DNA from: Verminephrobacter eiseniae EF01-2
Lineage (GTDB): Bacteria; Pseudomonadota; Gammaproteobacteria; Burkholderiales; Burkholderiaceae_C
Length of the DNA stretch: 64,000 nt
Reading direction: 5' to 3'
NCBI RefSeq assembly: GCF_000015565.1
Contig: NC_008786.1
Span: 806,001-870,000 of the forward strand
Shown: one piece after another, positions 57,947-64,000 of the stretch
Position numbering within the stretch: position 1 is the stretch's first letter
Layout of the letters: each line of letters opens with the position of its first letter
Made by a program: the position numbers and the translations under genes
The notes under the pieces: model-generated
The model's database searches: none
The model's input: the letters and a program-made list of their open reading frames with translations, nothing else
Told to the model about the DNA's origin: nothing

Positions 57947-58750
57947 ATGAAGATCGGTGTGGTTCAAATGAACAGCGGCTCCGACAAGGCCAAAAACGTC
58001 GCCGACGCCGAGCGCCTGGTGCGCTGCGTGGTGGCGCAGGACAAGCCGGACCTGGTGGTTCTGCCCGAGTATTTCGCGTTTCTCGGCGAAGGCCGCGAGG
58101 CGATGCAGGGCAGCGCTGAAACCTTCCCCGATGGCCCGGTGTACCAGCGCCTGTCCGCGCTGGCCAGGGAGCTCGGCGTGACCCTGCACGCCGGCTCGAT
58201 GGTGGAGAAGTCCGGGGACGGCTTTTTCAACACGTCGCTGGTCTTCGACCCGCAAGGCCGGGAAATCGCGAAGTACCGCAAGATGCATTTGTTCGACATC
58301 GATGCGCCCGGCGGCCTTGCTTATCGCGAATCCGAGATCATCAGCCGTGGCCGGCAGGTCGTGACCTACCGGGTGGGCCGGGCCAGCGTCGGCTGCGCGA
58401 TCTGCTATGACCTGCGCTTTCCCGAACTGTTCCGGGCGCTGCGCGACCAGGGCGCCGACGTGATCGTGCTGCCTGCGGCCTTCACGCTGATGACCGGCAA
58501 GGACCATTGGGAGGTGCTGGTGCGGGCACGCGCCATAGAAACCCAGACCTGCTTCGTCGCCGTCGGCCAGACCGGCGCGCATGCCGACGGCAGGAAATGG
58601 TGCTGGGGCCACTCGATGGTGATCGACCCCTGGGGCCATCTGGTCGCGCAATGCCCGGACGGCGTCGGCACGGCGAGCGCCAGGGTGGATCTCGACCGGG
58701 TCGCGGCGGTGCGCCGCGACGTGCCTGTGGCGCAGCACCATGTCCTTTGA
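57947..58750 (+). CDS. Nitrilase-superfamily carbon-nitrogen hydrolase
   Basis: This 267-aa cytoplasmic amidohydrolase has catalytic E41 (LPEYF), K112 (KYRKMHLF) and C153 (GCAICYDLRFPEL), with the end of family 10 (Nit/omega-amidase-like). ATG 57947 follows TTGGAGA. The next gene overlaps by 11 bases. It heads an operon with an RraA-like protein and a polyamine-type importer, so it may deaminate an imported amide or its oxidised product. Confidence 0.83.
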   Translation: MKIGVVQMNSGSDKAKNVADAERLVRCVVAQDKPDLVVLPEYFAFLGEGREAMQGSAETFPDGPVYQRLSALARELGVTLHAGSMVEKSGDGFFNTSLVFDPQGREIAKYRKMHLFDIDAPGGLAYRESEIISRGRQVVTYRVGRASVGCAICYDLRFPELFRALRDQGADVIVLPAAFTLMTGKDHWEVLVRARAIETQTCFVAVGQTGAHADGRKWCWGHSMVIDPWGHLVAQCPDGVGTASARVDLDRVAAVRRDVPVAQHHVL

Positions 58751-59432
58751 CGAGAAGGCGATACCGATGTTTGTCGTCAATGCCATGCCCGGGCAGATCG
58801 CTGCGGCGCTGATCGCGAAGATGGAGCGGGTCGAGACGGCCACCATCGGTCATTTCCTGCATTCGGGCTTCATCGACCGCGAGCTGCGCGCGGTGCTGCC
58901 GCACAAGCGCGTCGCGGGCACGGCAGTGACCGTCCGCTTGCCGCATGCCGATTCCACCGTCCTGCATTACCTGACCCGGCTGGTGCGCCCGGGAGACTTC
59001 GTCGTCGTCGACCGCTGCGGCGACGACAAGCATGCCTGCTGGGGCGGCGTGGTCACCCACGCGATGAAGCTCGGCGGCATCGTCGGCGCGGTGATCGACG
59101 GGCCGGCGACCGATTTCATTGAAATCCGGCGCGCCGACCTGCCCATCTGGTGCCGCGGCCCGTCGCCGATCACCACAAAGATCCTCGGCCTCGAAGGCGC
59201 CATCAATGTCGCCGTGTCGGTGGGCGGGCAGACCGTCCATCCCGGCGATGCGGTGATTGCCGACGAGAGCGGCGTCCTGGTGCTGGAGCCGGCGCGCGCC
59301 GAATGGGCGGCCGACAAAGCCATTGCCATGCAGCAGGGCGAACTGGTGCTTTTGGAGCGGTTGCGCAATGGCGAGAAGCTGCCCGACATCTCCGGCGCCA
59401 GCACGATGGTGGAGGCCTGGACGCACCACTGA
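58740..59432 (+). CDS. RraA-like / HMG-aldolase-family protein lacking the key arginine
   Basis: This 230-aa protein has the RraA fold, shown by RPGDFVVVDRCGDDKHACWGGVVTHAMK and GGIVGAVIDGPATDF. In the 4-hydroxy-4-methyl-2-oxoglutarate aldolases the last motif is DGxxRD with an essential Arg; here T124 replaces it while D125 remains. It may therefore be a different lyase, a decarboxylase, or a non-enzymatic relative. It overlaps the nitrilase gene and is followed by a binding-protein gene after 70 bases. Confidence 0.75.
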   Translation: MSFDEKAIPMFVVNAMPGQIAAALIAKMERVETATIGHFLHSGFIDRELRAVLPHKRVAGTAVTVRLPHADSTVLHYLTRLVRPGDFVVVDRCGDDKHACWGGVVTHAMKLGGIVGAVIDGPATDFIEIRRADLPIWCRGPSPITTKILGLEGAINVAVSVGGQTVHPGDAVIADESGVLVLEPARAEWAADKAIAMQQGELVLLERLRNGEKLPDISGASTMVEAWTHH

Positions 59433-59502
59433 AAGCGCCGATAGCGCCGATGCGCAGCGCCGCCGCCATCCCGATTCCATCGACCCATGCAAGGAGAACC
59501 TG

Positions 59503-60555
59503 ATGAACGGATTCAAACGCATCGTTGGCGCGGCACTGGCCGCGCTGCTGTCACTGTGCGCGACTGCGGCGCTGGCCGACACCGTGGTTCTGACGGGCTA
59601 CCCCGGCATCTTTCAGGAAAACTACACCAAGGCCGTCGTCGAGCCATTCAGGAAAGCCAACCCGGACATCCAGGTCGAGTTCCACGCCAGCCCGAACTCG
59701 GCGCAGATGCTCGGCACCCTGCGCGCGCAGGCCGGCGCGCCCCAGATCGACATCGTCATCATGGATGTATCGGTGGCCAAGGCGGCCACGGCCGAGGGCC
59801 TGCTGGTCCCCATCGACGAGACGGTGACCCGGCATCTCGGCGATCTCTACCCGCAGGCCAGGGTCGAGGGCGTGAATGCCGTGGGCGTGACCTTCGACAA
59901 CCTGGTGCTGCTGCACAACACCGACAAGGTCAGGCCGGCGCCCACTTCCTGGAACGCGCTGTGGGACGCGCGGTACGCCAGGCAGGTCTCGATCCCTGCC
60001 GTTCCCGACATCCAGGGCATTGCCCTGACGATCATCGCCGACAAGATGGCTGGCGGCACCAGCCATGTCCAAACGGTCGATGCCGGCATCGCGCGCTTGG
60101 CCAAGCTGGCGCCGAATGTGCAGACCTGGGACCCCCGACCGGATGTCTACCAGCCCATCGCCAGCGGCACCGCCGCGATCGGCATTGGCTGGAACGCCAG
60201 GGCGCAGGTCTACGCCGATCTGTCCGCCGGCAAGCTCGGTGTCGTGTTGCCGCAGGAAGGCAGCGTTTTCCAGATCAATGTGCTGGGCCTGGTCCACCGG
60301 GGGCCGGCCGGCAAGAGTGCCCGGAAATTCATCGATTACGCGCTCAGCGCGCCAGCACAGGCGGCTTTCGCCGAGCAGATGTTCTACGCGCCGACCAACA
60401 CCCGGGCGGTGCCGCTGATCTCCAAGGCGGCGCTGCAAAGGACTGCCGCCGGCGCCATGGACCGGATGATGGCCATCGACTGGCTGGAGGTGGCCAGGAT
60501 GCGCGCAGCCATTACCGAGCAGTGGCGCCGCCGCGTGATCCCGCTGAGCCGATAG
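59503..60555 (+). CDS. ABC substrate-binding protein (family 1, polyamine/iron type)
   Basis: This 350-aa periplasmic receptor has a clear Sec signal peptide (MNGFKRIVGAALAALLSLC, cleavage after AALA) and the mature start DTVVLTGYPGIFQENY. ATG 59503 follows AAGGAGA. Full ATPase and permease genes come next, so this is a complete importer. It is only distantly related to the binding protein at 28.1 kb; the substrate is unknown. Confidence 0.87.
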   Translation: MNGFKRIVGAALAALLSLCATAALADTVVLTGYPGIFQENYTKAVVEPFRKANPDIQVEFHASPNSAQMLGTLRAQAGAPQIDIVIMDVSVAKAATAEGLLVPIDETVTRHLGDLYPQARVEGVNAVGVTFDNLVLLHNTDKVRPAPTSWNALWDARYARQVSIPAVPDIQGIALTIIADKMAGGTSHVQTVDAGIARLAKLAPNVQTWDPRPDVYQPIASGTAAIGIGWNARAQVYADLSAGKLGVVLPQEGSVFQINVLGLVHRGPAGKSARKFIDYALSAPAQAAFAEQMFYAPTNTRAVPLISKAALQRTAAGAMDRMMAIDWLEVARMRAAITEQWRRRVIPLSR

Positions 60556-60612
60556 GCCGGTCGAGCGGTGAACCGGCGGGAAACTGACGGCCCAGGCCCG
60601 AAGGAGAGCGCG

Positions 60613-61701
60613 ATGCCAGATTCGAGCGTCACCAACGCGCACCTGCAACTGCAAGGCGTCGGCGTGAACTTCGGCGCGGTCAACGTCATCGCCGGCCTCG
60701 ATCTGTCGGTCCGCAAAGGGGAGATGGTGGCCCTTCTCGGCCCTTCGGGCTGCGGCAAGACGACCACGCTCAGAACCATTGCCGGGCTGCATCGCTCCTC
60801 GTGCGGGCGCATCACGGTCGGTGGGCGCGACATCACGCAGTTGCCCATTCACGAGCGCGACATGGGGATGGTGTTTCAAAGCTACGCGCTGTTTCCGCAC
60901 ATGGATGTGGCGCGCAATGTGCAGTTCGGCCTGAAGATGCGCAAGCTGCCGGCGCGCGAGGTGCAGGCGCGCGCGCAGCGGGCGCTGGAGATGGTGCAAC
61001 TGGCGCATCTGGCGCAGCGCAAGCCCAGGGAACTGTCCGGCGGCCAACAGCAGCGCGTGGCGCTGGCCAGGGCCTTGGTGATCGAGCCGGCCATCTTGCT
61101 GCTCGACGAGCCGCTGTCCAACCTCGATGCCAAGCTGCGCGACGAGATGCGCGTGCAGATCCGCGCGTTGCAACAGCAAAGCGGGATCACGGCGGTCTTC
61201 GTGACGCACGATCAGGCCGAGGCTTTGTCCATGTGCGATCGCGTCGTGGTGATGCGCAGCGGCCGCATCGAGCAGTTGGGCACCCCGACCGAGGTCTACG
61301 AGCGCCCGGCAACCGCCTTCGTGGCCCATTTCGTCGGTCGCACCAACAAGCTCAAAGGCAGCGTCGATGCCGGCGGCACGCTGACTGCGGCCGGGCAAGC
61401 CATGAAGGCCCATGGCCGGCTCGCTCCCGGCGCGGTCGATGTGCTCATCAGGCCCCATCGCATCGGCATTGCGTTGCCGCCGGCCCAGGCCGGCGCGCAA
61501 GAGCGCAACCGCATCGCGGGCGCCATATCGAGCATCAGCTTCGTCGGCGACCTGGTGCAGTATGGCGTTCGGGCCGGCAGCGCAGAGTTCGTCGTCGAGG
61601 AGGCCACGCAGCGCCATCGCGCCGCGCTGCCCGTCGGCAGCCATGTGGTTTTGCACTGGTCGGTTCAAGACACGCTGGTTTATCCAGCGGGCGACGCATG
61701 A
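60613..61701 (+). CDS. ABC importer ATPase (PotA class)
   Basis: This 362-aa ATPase has Walker A GPSGCGKTT, signature LSGGQQQRVALARAL, Walker B ILLLDEPLSNLDA, H-loop VTHDQAEAL and a C-terminal TOBE domain (VLIRPHRIGIAL). ATG 60613 follows AAGGAGA; a GTG at 60568 would add 15 residues without homology. The stop overlaps the permease start (ATGA). Confidence 0.92.
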   Translation: MPDSSVTNAHLQLQGVGVNFGAVNVIAGLDLSVRKGEMVALLGPSGCGKTTTLRTIAGLHRSSCGRITVGGRDITQLPIHERDMGMVFQSYALFPHMDVARNVQFGLKMRKLPAREVQARAQRALEMVQLAHLAQRKPRELSGGQQQRVALARALVIEPAILLLDEPLSNLDAKLRDEMRVQIRALQQQSGITAVFVTHDQAEALSMCDRVVVMRSGRIEQLGTPTEVYERPATAFVAHFVGRTNKLKGSVDAGGTLTAAGQAMKAHGRLAPGAVDVLIRPHRIGIALPPAQAGAQERNRIAGAISSISFVGDLVQYGVRAGSAEFVVEEATQRHRAALPVGSHVVLHWSVQDTLVYPAGDA

Positions 61702-61760
61702 GTGCCGCACGGCCCGCAGGCGCTCATACCGCAGCCGAAGGCGAAGGTGCTCCAGCGAGC
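61698..61760 (+). repeat. Translated repeat coding SAARPAGAHTAAEGEGAP
   Basis: This is the same unit as at 37218-37343. It forms the first 20 or so codons of the permease gene and provides its start codon. Family permeases normally begin near the later segment HGWRQGHLAALLLLP, so these residues are additional. Confidence 0.75.
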
Positions 61761-62639
61761 GCCGCCGCCACGGGCCTGGCCACGGGGCCTTGGGCGCCGC
61801 ACGGTTGGCGCCAGGGCCACCTGGCCGCCCTCTTGCTGCTGCCGATCGCGTTGATCAACGTCATCGGCTTCATCCTGCCGATGCTCAGTCTGGCGCGTTA
61901 CTCGTTCAACGAAGCCCGTCTCGGGGGCGAGATCGCCAGCGTGTTTACCTGGAAGAACTGGGCCGGAGTCCTGAGCGACCCGTTCTACCTGGAGCTGGTG
62001 TTCGATTCGGCATGGATCAGCCTTGCGATCACGCTGGCAACCCTGCTGCTCTCGTATCCGATTGCGCTGTATCTGCACCGCGCCTCGGGCGCCTGGCGCA
62101 CCTTCCTGAGCGTTCTGGTGATCTCGCCGTTGCTCACTTCCGCCGTGGTGCGCACCTATGGCTGGATCGCGCTGCTGACCGATGACGGGCCGGTGCGGGC
62201 CGTGATCTCGGCCCTGGGGCTGCCGGCGCCGAGCCTGATGTTCAATATCAAGGGCGTCTTCATCGGCCTGACCGAGATCCTGATGCCCTACATGATCTTG
62301 TCGCTGATGGCCGGGTTCGGGCGGCTCGACCCGCGCATCGAAGAAGCGGCGCGCACGCTGGGCGCCAGCCCGGCGCGGACGTTTCGCAGCGTGATCCTGC
62401 CGCTGACATTGCCGGGCATGGCGCTCGGTTGTCTGCTGTGTTTCGTGCTCGCGGTCTCGTCTTTCATCACGCCCAATCTGATGGGGGGCGGGCGGGTGTT
62501 CCTGCTGGCCACGGAAATCTACGACCAGGCCATCGTGACACTGAACTGGCCGCTGGCGTCCACGCTGTCGCTGCTGGTGCTGATCGTTTTCGGCGCCGCG
62601 CTGTGGGTCTATTCCGTGGTGCTCAAACAGCTCGACTGA
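61698..62639 (+). CDS. ABC importer permease (PotB class)
   Basis: This 313-aa permease has a first helix at about residues 45-70, the EAA loop EEAARTLGASPARTFRSVILPLTLPG and the PotB-like end FITPNLMGGGRVFLLATEIYDQ. About 20 extra N-terminal residues come from a REP-like repeat, so the original start may have lain further downstream. The gene is translationally coupled to the ATPase. Confidence 0.88.
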   Translation: MSAARPAGAHTAAEGEGAPASAAATGLATGPWAPHGWRQGHLAALLLLPIALINVIGFILPMLSLARYSFNEARLGGEIASVFTWKNWAGVLSDPFYLELVFDSAWISLAITLATLLLSYPIALYLHRASGAWRTFLSVLVISPLLTSAVVRTYGWIALLTDDGPVRAVISALGLPAPSLMFNIKGVFIGLTEILMPYMILSLMAGFGRLDPRIEEAARTLGASPARTFRSVILPLTLPGMALGCLLCFVLAVSSFITPNLMGGGRVFLLATEIYDQAIVTLNWPLASTLSLLVLIVFGAALWVYSVVLKQLD

Positions 62640-62651
62640 AGGGGGCAAGGC

Positions 62652-63449
62652 ATGTTGGAAATCCACAAGACATCCTGGCCCATGCGCTTGCTGGTGCTGG
62701 TCCTGTTCGCCTACCTGCTGGCGCCGGTGACCCTGGTCTTGCCGCTGTCGTTTTCGGGCGATCAGGTGCTGCGCTTTCCGCCGAGCTTCTGGTCGACGCG
62801 CTGGTACACGGCATTGTTCGGGAACGCGCAAATGCTCAAGGCATTCTCGACCAGTCTGGTGTTGGCCACGATCGTCACCACGGTGTCTATCGTGGTTGCC
62901 GCCCCGGCGGCCTGGGCGCTGGCCCGGCTCGACTTTCGCGGCAAGCAACTGCTGCTGAACCTGTTGACGGCGCCGCTGCTGCTGCCGAGCATCGTGCTGG
63001 GCCTGGCCATCCTGATCGTCTTTGCGGCCTTGGGTTTGCTGGCCACGATGCAGGGCCTGGTATTGGCCCATCTGGTGCTGACCCTGCCTTACGCGCTGCG
63101 GGTGCTGGCGGTGTCGCTGAGCACCCAGGACCGCGCCTGCGAGGAGGCCGCGCGCACCCTCGGGGCCAAGCCGATGGTGGTGTTCTTCAGGGTCACCGTG
63201 CCACTGATGCTGCCGGGCATCGTGGCCGCGGCGGCCCTGTGCTTTCTGGTGTCGTTCGATGAAGTGGTGATCAGCCTTTTTCTCACCGGCCCGCGCATCA
63301 CGACGCTGCCGGTCGCGCTCTACCACTACGTCTACAACCAGGCCGACCCGCTCGTTGCCGCCGCCTCGGTGTTGTTGATCTTGCTGACGCTGGCCGTGAT
63401 CATGATCGTCGAACGGGCGCTGGGATTGGGCCGGGCCTTTGTCCGATAG
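62652..63449 (+). CDS. ABC importer permease (PotC class)
   Basis: This 265-aa permease has the EAA loop EEAARTLGAKPMVVFFRVTVPLMLPG and the PotC-like FLVSFDEVVISLFLTGPRITTLP. It begins 12 bases after the PotB-class gene. It is the last gene of the nitrilase-importer operon. Confidence 0.9.
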   Translation: MLEIHKTSWPMRLLVLVLFAYLLAPVTLVLPLSFSGDQVLRFPPSFWSTRWYTALFGNAQMLKAFSTSLVLATIVTTVSIVVAAPAAWALARLDFRGKQLLLNLLTAPLLLPSIVLGLAILIVFAALGLLATMQGLVLAHLVLTLPYALRVLAVSLSTQDRACEEAARTLGAKPMVVFFRVTVPLMLPGIVAAAALCFLVSFDEVVISLFLTGPRITTLPVALYHYVYNQADPLVAAASVLLILLTLAVIMIVERALGLGRAFVR

Positions 63450-63796
63450 GCGGCGCTGCGATATGCGCAGGCCATGGTCTTGCAGCGGCAGGGGCCGCGT
63501 CCCGAGACGGCGGCACTGCGGCGATGCCGCTGCTGCCGAGCGCCAGTCCCGCACGGTCAGGGACAGGGCCTCGGGCATCGGGCCCGACGACACAGGCAAG
63601 CCGTCGCCGGGCGCGAGGGCATGCACGCCGTGCTGCGCTCGCGCTGCGCATACGCGCGGGGACATGCAGCGAACTGCGCCAGATGCAATGGCTGCCGATC
63701 GAATGGCCCGAGGGGTCGTGACGGGTTGGCACCGGGCGAGGTGCGTAAGAGGTGCGTAAGATATGAGCGCCTGTGCCTTCGACTGCGAAAGCTGCC
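63450..63796 (+). other. Intergenic region before the aldehyde dehydrogenase gene
   Basis: 347 GC-rich bases with no believable gene. A short direct repeat (AGGTGCGTAAG twice, 63739-63760) lies about 40 bases before the next start codon and could be part of a regulatory site. No clear terminator was seen for the operon to the left. Confidence 0.45.
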
Positions 63797-64000
63797 ATGT
63801 CCGCCACCCCTGCCACCCCCCTCGCGCATGATGCCGATGCGCTGCTGCAACGCCTGGGCGTGCCCCGGGCCGCTTACACCGGGGGCGACCTGCCGGTGCG
63901 CTCGCCGATCACCGGCGAAACGCTGGGCGCCGTGCCGCAGTCGACGCCGGCCCAGGTCGCCGCCGCCATCGGCCGCGCCCAAGCGGCGTTTCTGGAGTGG
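63797..64000 (+). CDS. Aldehyde dehydrogenase, ALDH7 type (3' end outside window)
   Basis: The first 68 codons (…LLQRLGVPRAAYTGGDLPVR, then SPITGETLGAVPQSTPAQVAAAIGRAQAAFLEW) match the N-terminus of ALDH7-family enzymes, such as alpha-aminoadipic-semialdehyde dehydrogenase of lysine breakdown. The catalytic Cys and Glu lie beyond the window. ATG 63797 has no strong ribosome binding site. Similarity at the N-terminus is good, but the exact substrate is uncertain. Confidence 0.75.
   Translation, partial: MSATPATPLAHDADALLQRLGVPRAAYTGGDLPVRSPITGETLGAVPQSTPAQVAAAIGRAQAAFLEW

Noticed and set aside
63439..63759. 106-codon frame between the importer and the aldehyde dehydrogenase
   Set aside because: Arg/Ala-rich, no domain, overlaps the permease end; it looks like non-coding GC-rich DNA.

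Overview
The window is high-GC DNA, densely coded on both strands, with many ATGA-type stop/start overlaps inside operons. The box pathway, ChvE/Ggu-type sugar importer, PuuD urate hydroxylase and large number of ABC importers suggest a betaproteobacterium of the Comamonadaceae. The dense short tandem repeats, hairpin elements and gene relics recall Verminephrobacter (earthworm symbiont), but the genus is an inference. No rRNA, tRNA or CRISPR array was seen.

Layout. 1-5.2 kb: end of a BoxR-type regulator followed by boxC-boxB-boxA (aerobic benzoyl-CoA epoxidation). 5.3-13.4 kb: sugar-acid pathway (SDR sugar dehydrogenase, two ChvE-like binding proteins, GguA/GguB importer, arabonate-type dehydratase). 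13.9-15.6 kb: SulP transporter on the minus strand. 16.1-27.7 kb: GntR regulator, M20 peptidase and a dipeptide-type ABC system in which the binding-protein gene is present three times; debris of permease and ATPase genes lies between the copies. 28.1-34.9 kb (minus): polyamine-type ABC importer with a three-subunit opine/amino-acid oxidase. 35.0-37.3 kb: a tri-heme cytochrome c gene broken by two copies of a 164-bp hairpin element, with a third copy nearby. 37.3-45.5 kb: LacI regulator divergent from a sulfonate-type ABC importer and an hpsN-hpsO-hpsP-like set, probably for dihydroxypropanesulfonate. 46.0-47.9 kb: an AT-richer patch with an MFS exporter and a truncated P-loop gene. 48.1-51.7 kb: moaA-mobA-moeA and a thioredoxin-like gene. 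51.7-56.1 kb (minus): RND efflux pump and its fusion protein. 56.5-57.7 kb (minus): PuuD. 57.9-63.4 kb: nitrilase, RraA-like protein and a second polyamine-type ABC importer. 63.8 kb to the end: start of an ALDH7-type aldehyde dehydrogenase.

Functionally the window is a row of import-plus-catabolism cassettes (aromatic acids, pentoses/galactose, peptides, opine-like amines, C3 sulfonates, amides/amines), with molybdenum cofactor synthesis and efflux between them. Superimposed are several layers of repeats: hairpin elements, repeats that are translated in frame, and 6-12 bp minisatellites in or beside genes. Duplication and decay are also evident. The most informative signals are the triplicated binding-protein array with its relics and the reversible-looking split of the cytochrome gene.
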